Shown one piece after another: positions 54,601 through 62,200 of a DNA stretch of 64,000 nucleotides (its first letter is position 1; each line of letters opens with the position of its first letter). Position numbers and translations under genes: made by a program. Below the pieces are notes generated by a model, which worked only from the letters and a program-made list of their open reading frames with translations, did not search any database and was not told where the DNA came from. Source of the stretch: WTAW01 sp050115915 (lineage in GTDB: Bacteria > Acidobacteriota > Aminicenantia > Aminicenantales > Aminicenantaceae); contig JASFPP010000002.1 in NCBI GenBank assembly GCA_050115915.1, positions 4,754 through 68,753 of the forward strand. Direction: 5' to 3'.

Positions 54601-54645
54601 CAGCAAAAGACAAAAGGAAACGGCCAAAAGAAAAAATCGCCTCAT
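51604..54645 (-). CDS. TonB-dependent receptor with carboxypeptidase-regulatory-like domain
   Basis: About 1013 residues. The start at 54645 has GAGGAG upstream and begins a signal peptide (MRRFFLLAVSFCLLLGSL). Order: carboxypeptidase-regulatory-like domain (about 24-110) with GSIVGKVVDADDRPLPGVTV; plug domain (about 120-250) with VNIVTKSGGNDYHG; then a 22-strand barrel ending in VSLRLTF, with the C-terminal aromatic residue needed for outer-membrane insertion. Such Oar/SusC-like receptors import large substrates with energy from TonB. Here the adjacent regulatory and peptide-binding genes suggest a peptide ligand. The leader carries a sigma-54-like promoter (54760-54775) and an intrinsic terminator (54659-54698). 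Confidence 0.92.
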   Translation of the reverse strand: MRRFFLLAVSFCLLLGSLSPVLGQQRLDGSIVGKVVDADDRPLPGVTVTIESRALSYALKYVTTETGIFRFPTLPPGNDYALTFEVLGFKSVTRRGLRVNVGKTSSVSIVMELGGLEEDVTVVGFSPVVDVRSAKTSVNYARDFIYHIPMSRDLYDVLNSIPGSVSENVDYRRTSFISGGTVRGNQYSVDGVTINDPVVMYPMTNINIDVYEEVEFGLYGHPADVGLADGGFVNIVTKSGGNDYHGGLTAEYFDDRMSQSLLSREDLKSMGLEKPMGRSSWRDLSLYLGGPIVRDSLWFFVNGRYYTWTQDFNLVSWDETISSRERVFTQEQGPHKEMNFFGKLTFQLTPEIRLMAMYNLANITEEYYTHRLSSYTDRTATSRWDGENGHTLSLQANWVTSQNHFLDFRFGYNYRYFPLPFSDYALEDAPQYWDRYWGMYRNNSRFQETYTRRRINPSAMATLFVDDLFGTNHEIKIGAEYEWVTSNWDWWRGNPVRFDYFDGNVYSYPTSQAPNRGFVYIYTCGPTCSSSIEQDTKRRFGVFIQDNLSLSDRLTLNLGLRLDTSTGRFPNQSKEATADPYGILQVLPGLGEESPYGFYELEGRNILTWTHFSPRVGFSYDVFGDGKTSIRGSWSRYNEYLMVQYFNSLNPLYPRGGAWFWYDENYNKRPDRDDRYEIYDLPDSPYVYDLENVLDPESSAPYTDEFTLGLERELARNLSAGVTLIYKHKSNIFEDVNDYGLGREHAWKGYSPESPYWERFTFEDPGDDGLFGTDDDKTSFCYAELATSPGGRHWFHTNLDVGFRKYAAIQFILNKRMAHRWQILASLVWSKSWGNIGGRYSETGGASTNYDTPNSLIFPEGRLDYDRPLNIKIQSSVILPQDFICSGYFSYLSGTPWARTIWVYIPEDKRYLYPGQGYHVITEERGTRRTAPLATLDLRVEKRFRISDSILLGGYIDILNAFGWSGYKIDADPGGYLDYSDPENPVFKRYSSYGDITAAYGTRVVKVSLRLTF

Positions 54646-54658
54646 CGTTTTTCTCCTC

Positions 54659-54698
54659 AAAAAAAAGGCTGCCGGGTTCACGGGGACACCCGACAGCC
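54659..54698 (-). terminator. Intrinsic terminator (attenuator) inside the TonB-receptor leader
   Basis: On the minus strand GGCTGTCGGGT and ACCCGGCAGCC form an 11-bp stem (one G-U pair) around a 10-nt loop, followed at once by eight T and then the GAGGAG ribosome-binding site of the receptor. In the transcribed orientation this is a textbook terminator placed between promoter and gene, so expression should need read-through or antitermination. Confidence 0.75.
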
Positions 54699-54759
54699 TC
54701 TGTGTTTTCCAGTCAGCTGCTTAATCTGTATTATTCGAAGTATTTCATTTTTTTGGAGC

Positions 54760-54775
54760 AGCAAAAATCGTACCA
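54760..54775 (-). promoter_or_regulatory. Sigma-54-like promoter of the TonB receptor
   Basis: Minus strand TGGTACGATTTTTGCT: GG and GC exactly 10 nt apart, perfect TTGCT -12 element, -24 element one base from TGGCACG. Predicted transcript start near 54749, giving a leader of about 105 nt. Confidence 0.6.
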
Positions 54776-54919
54776 ATCGAGACGAAAAATATAAGTTGTT
54801 GATTATAATAACGTTATGAATTTTCGACCTGTCAGGAAATGCAAAAATTATCCAAAAAATGTAAAAAGTCTTTCAAAAAAATGAATCCGTTCCTAAAAAT
54901 TGAGTAAAATCGAAGCGAT

Positions 54920-55276
54920 CTAGAACGGCTTTTTATCGAAGCGAATGTCGTATCTTTTCAGTTTTTCGTTCAGAGTGGTGTATTTGATTCCCAAGAATTT
55001 TGCAGCGCTTTTTTGACATCCATTGCATTGGCCCAGGGCCCGCATCAAAATGCTTTTTTCTACACTCCCGATAAGTTCTTTAAAGGGGACCCTTTGTCGG
55101 ACGCAAAAATACTCGATGAAAAGATCAAAGACCTCCTTGCGGAAAGTCCTTTCTTTCCACTCTTCGAGATACTCCGGGCTTATCTTTTCGATGGATTCCG
55201 TCTCGAAATATGCCCTGCTAATCGGTCCTCCTATAGGAGGAACACCCTGGTCGGTGTGTACGTTTTCCGTAGCCAT
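54920..55276 (-). CDS. Fis-type (HTH_8) DNA-binding protein
   Basis: A 118-residue protein. The N-terminal 75 residues are unassigned; the C-terminal 40 form the Fis-like helix-turn-helix of NtrC-family activators: EKSILMRALGQCNGCQKSAAKFLGIKYTTLNEKLKRYDI. There is no AAA+ domain and no receiver. It may bind the same upstream sites as the NtrC-type protein encoded at 56089, acting as helper or competitor. Last gene of the small unit 55888-54920. Confidence 0.82.
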   Translation of the reverse strand: MATENVHTDQGVPPIGGPISRAYFETESIEKISPEYLEEWKERTFRKEVFDLFIEYFCVRQRVPFKELIGSVEKSILMRALGQCNGCQKSAAKFLGIKYTTLNEKLKRYDIRFDKKPF

Positions 55277-55289
55277 TGTATCTCTCCTT

Positions 55290-55481
55290 TTATCCCGTGA
55301 ATTTTATTTTTTTCTTCACCTCTTCGGCCAACATGGGGAGACCGTCCTGGATCTTGAGTCTATCGATCTCTCCAAACCTTATGGATTCGCAGTACTTGAT
55401 AAAGGAGTACCAGGCTGGATGAATGTATGTCATGCCACTCGTTTTTATGCTTTCATCCAGCCTTCGTATCCCATTCGCCAT
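55290..55481 (-). CDS. 63-residue conserved-looking protein between receiver and Fis-type genes
   Basis: A small soluble protein: NGIRRLDESIKTSGMTYIHPAWYSFIKYCESIRFGEIDRLKIQDGLP then a Lys-rich end. Support for coding: it fits the 13- and 11-nt gaps between its neighbours, has AGGGA upstream, and shows a protein-like composition. I do not recognise the family. In this position it is likely a partner or adaptor of the regulatory proteins. Confidence 0.65.
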   Translation of the reverse strand: MANGIRRLDESIKTSGMTYIHPAWYSFIKYCESIRFGEIDRLKIQDGLPMLAEEVKKKIKFTG

Positions 55482-55492
55482 ACTACATATCC

Positions 55493-55888
55493 CTACACTC
55501 TTTTTTCTTTGCCATTCTTGCCGTTCAAAAGATATTCTATAGAATGATTAAGTGCGTTGAGGTCCAAAGGTTTTACAAAAAAATGACCGATCGAAAGGCG
55601 GTTCAACTCATCGATGTCGATCATATCCGGAAAGCCGGAGATCAAGATCGCCTCTCCTTTGTATCCGGCTTCCCTGAACCTGGAGATCATCTCGAGCCCG
55701 CTGATATCGGGTAATTTGAGATCAGCGATAATCAGATCCACATTGGCTTTCTTAAACTTGTGCAGCGCTTCTTTCGGATCTTTTGCCAGAAAAACTCTGT
55801 AGTTATCATGGAGGATCATGAAGAAGGTCTTCCTGACGCTGTCGTCATCGTCCACAATCACAATTTTTTTCTCTTGCATTTTGTTCAT
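55493..55888 (-). CDS. Response regulator, receiver domain only
   Basis: About 131 residues. Receiver signatures: acidic cluster VDDDDS, phospho-acceptor Asp56 in LIIADLKLPD, Ser in LISGFPD and Lys in FFVKPLD. No output domain beyond a short basic tail. The start must lie downstream of the sigma-54-like site at 55933-55948, so the frame beginning at 55957 is too long; ATG 55888, ATG 55879 or TTG 55897 are candidates after AAGGAGG. Probably takes phosphate from the kinase at 57420 or titrates it. Confidence 0.85.
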   Translation of the reverse strand: MNKMQEKKIVIVDDDDSVRKTFFMILHDNYRVFLAKDPKEALHKFKKANVDLIIADLKLPDISGLEMISRFREAGYKGEAILISGFPDMIDIDELNRLSIGHFFVKPLDLNALNHSIEYLLNGKNGKEKRV

Positions 55889-55932
55889 CCTGAGCAAATT
55901 CTCGTTTCCTCCTTCGAACATGTTCTTCCTAT

Positions 55933-55948
55933 TGCAGATTTCGTGCCA
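55933..55948 (-). promoter_or_regulatory. Sigma-54-like promoter of the receiver-63aa-Fis unit
   Basis: Minus strand TGGCACGAAATCTGCA: the -24 element TGGCACG is perfect, GG and GC are 10 nt apart and the -12 element is CTGCA (one change from TTGCA). The best sigma-54 match in the window. Confidence 0.65.
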
Positions 55949-56088
55949 TCTGAACAATTTTTTGGACTTCCCAGGGGAAAACAGGAGAGCTGGGGAGGAT
56001 CTGTTCGAAAAGCCCAGATAAGATAATTTACATGGGGTAAAATGGATTTACACAGACAACGAATGTGCCCCATCCCGAGGAATTGGCA

Positions 56089-57423
56089 CTAGACTTTAAG
56101 GTCGTATTCTTTGATCTTTTTATCGAGAGTTGGCCGGCTGATCTGAAGAATCCTGCACGTTTTTGTTTTATTGCCTTTCATTTCTGTGAGGACATGCTGG
56201 ATATAATTCATTTCAACATCCTTTATCGGGCCGAGCTCCCTCGGAAGGACTTTTTTCTCACTCCCATCAAGCGGCAGATTTTCTTCGAGGATAACGTCTC
56301 CTTTCGCCAATATAACGGCACGCGTGAGAGCATTTTCTAACTCACGGACGTTTCCTCGCCATGTATTCTCCTTCAGGATTTTCATCACCGGGGGGGGAAC
56401 TTTCCTGACATTTTTCCGGAGCTGCCCGTTGATTTTCTCCAGTAGATAGGCGACGAGCTCTGGAATGTCGTCTTTTCTCTCGCGCAAGGGAGGCAGCGGG
56501 ATCACGACAACTTTGAGGCGGTAGTAGAGGTCCTCCCGGAAGGTGCCTTTTTCGATCAATGCCCTCAAATTCTGGTTTGTGGCCGCAATGATCCTCGCCT
56601 CTGTTTTAAGAACCCTCTCTCCTCCGACCTTCATGAAGTCCCTGGTTTCGATGACCCGGAGTAGCTTCGACTGGAGGCTGGGCGAAACGTCGCCTATCTC
56701 ATCCAGAAAGAGGGTTCCTTTACCAGCGATCTCGAACTTTCCCTTTGTCTCACACACAGCGTCCGTGAAGGCCCCCTTCACATGGCCGAAGAGCTCGCTC
56801 TCAAGGAGTGTGTCTGTTATCGCGGAACAATTGATCACGATAAAGGGCTCCCTGCTGTAAGGGCTGTTGTAATGGATGGCTTTGGCGACCAGCTCTTTCC
56901 CGGTGCCGCTTTCGCCCTGGATCAAAACATTCGTGCGGGTCGGGGCCACAGAGCCTATCAATTTGAAGATCTCCCTCATCTGGGGCGAGCGGCCGATGAT
57001 ATTGTCGATGGTGTATTCTTTCTGTTTTTCTTCCACCAGGTAACTGAGTTTATCTTCCAAGTTTTGAACTTGGAAGGCTTTGTCAATGGTCAGGTCCAGC
57101 TCGACGTGATCCAGCGGTTTGACCAGGTATTCGAATGCTCCCAGCTTAATCGCATCCACAGTGGTCTTCATGTCATCGTAGGCTGTCATTATGATGATAG
57201 TGGCGTTCTTGTTTTTTTCTTTGATGAAACTCAGCGCTTCCAAGCCATCCATATCCGGTAAACGGATATCCAGGATAACAAGATCCGGAGTGCACTGCTC
57301 GTACTTCTCGAGCCCTTCACCCCCATCCTCGGCCATGTGGACTTCAAATTTATCCTTGGCGAGATGGGCCGATAGCGTTTTCCTGATTAAAGGATCATCA
57401 TCAATTATTAGGATCGATTTCAT
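56089..57423 (-). CDS. NtrC-family sigma-54-dependent response regulator
   Basis: About 444 residues with GGGGA before the ATG at 57423. Receiver domain: D8-D9-D10, phospho-acceptor Asp52, Thr in IMTAYDD, Lys in LVKPLD. AAA+ domain (about 137-370): Walker A GESGTGKE, the sigma-54-contact loop GAFTDA (consensus GAFTGA), Walker B LFLDEIGD and the sensor GNVRELEN. C-terminal Fis-like HTH: QHVLTEMKGNKTKTCRILQISRPTLDKKI. It remodels sigma-54 RNA polymerase when phosphorylated. Its start overlaps the kinase stop by 4 nt (ATGA), a tight translational coupling. The three sigma-54-like promoters at 54760, 55933 and 60567 are its obvious candidate targets. Confidence 0.95.
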   Translation of the reverse strand: MKSILIIDDDPLIRKTLSAHLAKDKFEVHMAEDGGEGLEKYEQCTPDLVILDIRLPDMDGLEALSFIKEKNKNATIIIMTAYDDMKTTVDAIKLGAFEYLVKPLDHVELDLTIDKAFQVQNLEDKLSYLVEEKQKEYTIDNIIGRSPQMREIFKLIGSVAPTRTNVLIQGESGTGKELVAKAIHYNSPYSREPFIVINCSAITDTLLESELFGHVKGAFTDAVCETKGKFEIAGKGTLFLDEIGDVSPSLQSKLLRVIETRDFMKVGGERVLKTEARIIAATNQNLRALIEKGTFREDLYYRLKVVVIPLPPLRERKDDIPELVAYLLEKINGQLRKNVRKVPPPVMKILKENTWRGNVRELENALTRAVILAKGDVILEENLPLDGSEKKVLPRELGPIKDVEMNYIQHVLTEMKGNKTKTCRILQISRPTLDKKIKEYDLKV

Positions 57424-58874
57424 TGGACTTCCCCACAAGGAATAAGGATTTCAAAACAAGCCCCCCTTCCTTCTTTCTTAATGATCCGAATGGATCCATT
57501 ATGCTGTTCGACAATTTTTTGAGCATTGGCCAATCCCAATCCAATGCCGACAGACTTCGTCGTGTAAAAAGGCTCAAAGATATTTTCCCACTCTGATTCC
57601 GCAATGCCCTTTCCGTTATCGGAAATTTCAATCGAGATCTTTTTTTCTTCTTCCTCTTCAACGAGAGATAGGATAATGTCGATCTCGCCGCCTTCGTCCA
57701 ACTCTTCATAGGCGTTGCGAAGAATGTTAACGATGACCAACCGCATCTTATCGCCGTCAACATATACGGGAGGCAATCCCTCCTCGTATTCCTTCTTCAC
57801 CTGAATATTTTTGAGCTCCAGCTGGTCGGTGATGATCTTGAGCGAGCTGTCTATGATCTGCTCCATAGAGAACTCGAGGAAATTAAGCTCAGAGACACGG
57901 GTGAAATTCAGGAGTTCCTTGATGAAATTTTCGATGTGATCGATCCCCTCTTGGGTGATATCCAGATGTCCCCTCTCGACCTCTCCCCAGCATTCGCTCT
58001 CAGCGACTTTTTGGACGTTGAGCTTGACAGACGTCAACGGATTTCTTATCTCGTGGGCAATGCTAGCAGATAAGCGCCCTATGGACGCAAGCTTCTCTGC
58101 ATGGACCAGTTTTTTGCTCGCCTCCTCCATCCGCCTTTTTGTGAGAAAAAGCTGCTCACTCATTTTATTGAAGCTAGTGGCGAGATTACCGAGCTCATCA
58201 TGGGATGAGAGATCGATCCTGTGGGAAAAATCGCCTTTGGAGATTCGGACTGTTCCATCCACCAATTTTTTAAGCGACGTCGTGATCCCCCTGGATAACA
58301 GGATCGAGCCCACAATACCGAAGAGAAGTCCCAGGCCTGCGATCAAGACCAGCTTGATATGGGTGTCCCTGATTTCCGCACGTGCCTCCTCCATAGAAAG
58401 ACCGATCTTGACAGAGCCCCACCTTCTTGGGGAGCCTTCCACATATATGGGTGCTTCGATCTCCAAGATGGGCAAGGCTTGAGCAGTTTCCCGATCCTCT
58501 AGTTCTATTCTGCTAGAGAAAAAATTCCCCTCGAGTTCCGCTTCGGCAAAGTTGCTGTTTGCGTAGATCTTTTCGTAGGCCTTGATAAATTCGTTGCCGG
58601 CAAAAGGAGAGTTGTTGGCATCATAAAACACGATGTAGATCAATTTATCACTGATCTGTTTTTCGATGTTTTCCTCTGCCCCTGTAACATCCCTGAAAAC
58701 CACAAATTCATCATAATTCAATTGGATTAAATATTCGGCTTCAAGGAATCCTCGGCTGAGCTGCTCTTCATAAATGGCACTCACTTCCCGCTTCTCGATC
58801 ACAAAAAAGATTAAACCAACGAGCACAAAGAGTAACATTATGACGGCGAGAATAAATTTTGTTCGCAAGCTCAT
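57420..58874 (-). CDS. Sensor histidine kinase (HAMP, HisKA, HATPase)
   Basis: About 484 residues with GAGG nine nt before the ATG at 58874. Two membrane helices (about 8-26 and 175-196) enclose a periplasmic sensor domain of about 150 residues; a HAMP domain follows, then HisKA with the phospho-acceptor His in SASIAHEIRNPLTSVKLN, N box NILRNAYEELDEGG, G1 DNGKGIAES and G2 GIGLGLANAQKIVEQHNG. It phosphorylates the NtrC-type regulator encoded next. The solute-binding protein gene ends about 45 nt before its start, suggesting that the periplasmic binding protein reports ligand to the sensor domain. Confidence 0.94.
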   Translation of the reverse strand: MSLRTKFILAVIMLLFVLVGLIFFVIEKREVSAIYEEQLSRGFLEAEYLIQLNYDEFVVFRDVTGAEENIEKQISDKLIYIVFYDANNSPFAGNEFIKAYEKIYANSNFAEAELEGNFFSSRIELEDRETAQALPILEIEAPIYVEGSPRRWGSVKIGLSMEEARAEIRDTHIKLVLIAGLGLLFGIVGSILLSRGITTSLKKLVDGTVRISKGDFSHRIDLSSHDELGNLATSFNKMSEQLFLTKRRMEEASKKLVHAEKLASIGRLSASIAHEIRNPLTSVKLNVQKVAESECWGEVERGHLDITQEGIDHIENFIKELLNFTRVSELNFLEFSMEQIIDSSLKIITDQLELKNIQVKKEYEEGLPPVYVDGDKMRLVIVNILRNAYEELDEGGEIDIILSLVEEEEEKKISIEISDNGKGIAESEWENIFEPFYTTKSVGIGLGLANAQKIVEQHNGSIRIIKKEGRGACFEILIPCGEVQ

Positions 58875-58918
58875 CAGCAAAGGCCTCATTTCTATATACG
58901 TAGATAAATACAAATGTT

Positions 58919-60517
58919 TTATTTATCTAGCCAAATCTTTTTTGCGTCCAGGTAGTAAAAGCCCAGTGAGGGATATTCAATTCCACGCACATAAGGTTGT
59001 ACGGCCACCCTATTCTGGTGAGAGAACAAAGGTATGGCAGGCACATCGATGAGCAACATGTCTTCGATCTTGTGAAAAAGGTTGATCCTTTTCTTCCAGC
59101 TTCTCTCTATCTCTGCCTCCTGCAGGAGCCTGTCAACGTTGGAGTTCACGTATCCAAACACGTTGAAGATCGACCGGGAATGAAACAAGGGACGGAGCAT
59201 ATCCTCGGGGTCGGGGAAGCTCATGTTCCTTTCGACGAATACCATGTAGGGATCTTTTGTCGTCTGTAATTCTTGTGGTGATTTGTAGAAATCCATGCGG
59301 GAGTCGATATCCATGTCTCTCAGCTGATCGCGCAATTCTCTGTATATTCTGCGTTTTTCATCCGTCCTCGGCCATTCAAAGTACAATGTGACCCGAGGAA
59401 ACCGATCAACGGAAGAAAAACCCTCCCTCTGGAGCATATCTTTCGCTTTCTCCAGGTTATAGGGTTCCCCCTCATGCGGGGGGAAAAAGCCGGGCAAACT
59501 GGAGGGAATATAGCTGTCTGTGGTTAAACGCAGGTATTTAATATCCTTCGCCGCTGTGACAAGGGCCTGTTTATCAAAACCCAACGAAAGGGCCTTCCGG
59601 ACAGAAACCCGATTCAAGGGAGGGATCCGGCAACTCAAACCCAGAAAGTAATGGGTCATAGGCCCATCCTCATACAGCTGGTACTCTGAATCGAGTAACC
59701 TTGTGGAGAGGATGGGGATGGCGTCGATTTCTCTATCGTAAAAGTGATCGAGAGTAAAAAGTGAACAGAACTCGATTCCATCCAGAAAAGGAGCGCCTGC
59801 GAAATATTCGGGATTGCGCTTTAGGCGAAGACCGGCGACCTGCAGCCTTGTCGTCCGCACCCAAAAGTCGAATATAAACGGTCCAGTTCCCGAGGGCCTG
59901 CGAAAAAAATCTCTCCCCTCTTGGGTGGCCTTCTCGCGCGGAAGGATCTTGCAAAAATTCATGCTCATCAGGTAGAGAGCCGAAACAAAGGGTTTGGTGA
60001 GATGCATCTCAAACGTCAAATCGTCAATAGCCCTAAACCCTTTAACCTCAGTTGATTTTCCCTCGCGGAAATCCGCAGCTCCTTCCACCCGGCTGACGAA
60101 GAACTGATAATAGGGAGAATTCGTCGCTTTATCGAGAAGCCGTTCGAACGAATATTTGACATCATTGGCAACGAGTTCTCCGCCATGATGAAATTTAACG
60201 CCCTTTCTTAAATAAAACGTATAGACTTTTTTATCTGAAGAAATCTCCCAGTATTCTGCAAGAGAAGGTTGGATGTGGAGGTTTTTATCCAACCTCACCA
60301 GGCCATCATAGATCTGTTCAGAGAGAAAAATGAAGGAATCGGGGCTTGCAGGGTCGAGCTCTCTCCTGTAGACGTCAGTGAATGATTTTAGGCGGAAAAT
60401 CCCGCCGTCCTTCGGCTGAACCTCTTTGCGTGTCCTCCTAGATCCCGAGGGAAGAGACATGACACACAGAAGGATAAGAATGACCAGAGCAGGGAACAAC
60501 CGGAGCTTTCTCAACAT
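58919..60517 (-). CDS. Family-5 extracellular solute-binding protein (oligopeptide type)
   Basis: A 532-residue periplasmic binding protein with signal peptide (LRLFPALVILILLCVMSLPSG). The SBP_bac_5 signatures are clear: DPASPDSFIFLSEQIYDGLVRLD, PSLAEYWEISSDKKVYTFYLRKGVKFHHG with NDVKYSFERLLD, and VRKALSLGFDKQALV. No lipobox is seen. These proteins bind oligopeptides, dipeptides or nickel for DPP/OPP ABC importers, but no permease or ATPase genes are adjacent. Sharing a unit with a kinase and an NtrC regulator, it is more likely a sensory ligand-binding component. GAGGAAAG precedes the ATG and a sigma-54-like promoter lies 50 nt upstream. Confidence 0.92.
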   Translation of the reverse strand: MLRKLRLFPALVILILLCVMSLPSGSRRTRKEVQPKDGGIFRLKSFTDVYRRELDPASPDSFIFLSEQIYDGLVRLDKNLHIQPSLAEYWEISSDKKVYTFYLRKGVKFHHGGELVANDVKYSFERLLDKATNSPYYQFFVSRVEGAADFREGKSTEVKGFRAIDDLTFEMHLTKPFVSALYLMSMNFCKILPREKATQEGRDFFRRPSGTGPFIFDFWVRTTRLQVAGLRLKRNPEYFAGAPFLDGIEFCSLFTLDHFYDREIDAIPILSTRLLDSEYQLYEDGPMTHYFLGLSCRIPPLNRVSVRKALSLGFDKQALVTAAKDIKYLRLTTDSYIPSSLPGFFPPHEGEPYNLEKAKDMLQREGFSSVDRFPRVTLYFEWPRTDEKRRIYRELRDQLRDMDIDSRMDFYKSPQELQTTKDPYMVFVERNMSFPDPEDMLRPLFHSRSIFNVFGYVNSNVDRLLQEAEIERSWKKRINLFHKIEDMLLIDVPAIPLFSHQNRVAVQPYVRGIEYPSLGFYYLDAKKIWLDK

Positions 60518-60840
60518 TACGCTTTCCTCTTATGATAAAAAAACACAGGGCTCAAGGCAAATACAAGGCAAGTTTTATGCCATCTTTGGATAGTATGATA
60601 ACTTTTTTAATATGAATAAGTTAAGAGGATTCAGGAAGATCTGGAACAATTTTTTTGTAAATATTTTTTACAGAATGCCGCTAGTTTGGGCCTGAGATGA
60701 GTTTTGCGCTCCAAAGCTTTATTTCAACCAGATCAACAGGTGCGAACAAAGGGGCAGTGATGAAATAAGCGTACGACTGCAAATTCCGTTTCAGGAAAAC
60801 CGTGTGTCGCGCAAACTCTGAGATTAATAAAGGAGGAAGG
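60518..60840. other. Gene-free 323-bp interval
   Basis: Holds the sigma-54-like promoter (60567-60582) of the solute-binding-protein unit. Upstream of it (60583-60840) would be the place for activator sites, but no clear palindrome is visible. Confidence 0.5.
60567..60582 (-). promoter_or_regulatory. Sigma-54-like promoter of the binding protein-kinase-NtrC unit
   Basis: Minus strand TGGCATAAAACTTGCC: perfect TGGCA and TTGC, GG and GC 10 nt apart. Predicted transcript start near 60556, about 40 nt before the ATG. Confidence 0.62.
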
Positions 60841-62091
60841 CTAGGTTAGTTCAGAAACCTCGATCACCCGAGCGAGAACACGCATGATGTTTCCTCCCCA
60901 GATCTTCTGGATATCGTCTTCAGAGTAGCCGCGCCTGAGAAGTTCTTCGGTGACATGGGGCATCTCGCTGACATCATTGCATCCATCGACGCCACCACCG
61001 CCGTCAAAATCCGTACCGATGCCCACATGATCCACGCCGATGAGCTCGACGACATGATCGATATGGTCAACCAGCTCCTTTAGTGTCGTCTTCTCCCCGG
61101 GGTATTTTTCATAGATCGCCTGGTATTCGGCATAGAGCTTGGCTCTTTCGGCTTCATCACGGATGTCGCGTCGGGACTCGTATTTCTTGCGAAGGACCTC
61201 GAGCGCGGCATCCCTCCCTGGGTTGGGGGGCTGCTCTTTGATGAAGTCAGAAACGAAGCAGATCTGGATGACGCCATCGTTTTCGGCCAGGGCTTTCAGT
61301 TGCTCGTCGGTCAAGTTCCTGGGATGGTCACAGAGAGCCCTCACGCTGGAATGAGAAGCGATGATCGGCGCTTTTGTCGATTCAATAATATCGTAGAAGG
61401 ACTTTTCAGAGGCATGGGAGACATCAACCATGATACCCAAGCGGTTGCATTCGGCCACAACCTCCTTACCGAATGCCGATAAACCATTATCTTCAGGCCC
61501 TTCTGTATCCGTGGAGGAATCACAAATATCGTTGTCCCTGGAATGACAAAGAGTGATGTAGCGTACGCCTCTTTCATAGTATTTCTCGATCAGGGACAGG
61601 TCCTTTCCGATCGGATACCCGTTCTCCATCCCGATAAAGGCGGCGCGTTTGCCCTCCTTTTCGATCCTGTAGGCATCCTCTGGAGTCGTAGCCAGAGCCA
61701 CGAGCTCAGGATAGTCTGCGCACATCTTATGGATGGCATCGAGTATAAGGAGAGCACGCTCTTTAGCCCCTTCATATCCCTCTGGGGTTCTCGCGCCCTG
61801 TCCGACAAACACGGCAAAGAACTCCGCATCTAAACCTCCCTCTGCCATACGGGGAAGGTCGATCTTGGAGCCTCTTCGTTCTTTGGATTCATGCCGCTTG
61901 CCGATGTCCCAATCCTCTCTGAGAAGGCGTGATGGCGTATCAGCATGTGTATCCACAGTCAAAACTCTATCATGAAGCATGCTGACCCTAGCGGCAATCT
62001 CGGCCTCGGTCTCCTGGGATGAGCAGGAGATCAACCTATAAACCAAAACCAGTAAAACTGCACCCCAGGCAATTTTTGTGTTCACCTTCAC
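60841..62091 (-). CDS. Lipoprotein membrane dipeptidase (M19)
   Basis: A 416-residue protein. The start is GTG at 62091 with GGAGG seven nt upstream. The signal ends in lipobox LISC (Cys23), so it is lipid-anchored. M19 zinc residues: His and Asp in VDTHADTP, the bridging Glu in FIGMENGYP, His in VDVSHASEKSF and His in IASHSSVRA; the substrate Arg follows in DHPRNL. GIGTDFDGGG and the C-terminal IWGGNIMRVL are also present. It cleaves dipeptides, including some with D-residues at the C terminus. This suits processing of dipeptides released by the S46 enzyme. Confidence 0.94.
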   Translation of the reverse strand: MKVNTKIAWGAVLLVLVYRLISCSSQETEAEIAARVSMLHDRVLTVDTHADTPSRLLREDWDIGKRHESKERRGSKIDLPRMAEGGLDAEFFAVFVGQGARTPEGYEGAKERALLILDAIHKMCADYPELVALATTPEDAYRIEKEGKRAAFIGMENGYPIGKDLSLIEKYYERGVRYITLCHSRDNDICDSSTDTEGPEDNGLSAFGKEVVAECNRLGIMVDVSHASEKSFYDIIESTKAPIIASHSSVRALCDHPRNLTDEQLKALAENDGVIQICFVSDFIKEQPPNPGRDAALEVLRKKYESRRDIRDEAERAKLYAEYQAIYEKYPGEKTTLKELVDHIDHVVELIGVDHVGIGTDFDGGGGVDGCNDVSEMPHVTEELLRRGYSEDDIQKIWGGNIMRVLARVIEVSELT

Positions 62092-62200
62092 TTAAATTCC
62101 TCCCTCCTATCGGATCTCCGGAGTCGTCTCTCGCTATCTCGCAAGAGCTCGAACAGCATAATTTTGTTTTTTTTGAAAAATATACGGAGGAATCTAAGAT

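Noticed and set aside
54780..54835. TATAAT at 54802-54807 (minus strand) as a sigma-70 promoter of the TonB receptor
   Set aside because: No acceptable -35 at 16-18 nt; the sigma-54-like site at 54760 is the better candidate.
55013..55547. Plus-strand frames opposite the Fis-type and 63-aa genes
   Set aside because: Antisense to genes with HTH motif and tight spacing; low-complexity Ser/Phe-rich composition.
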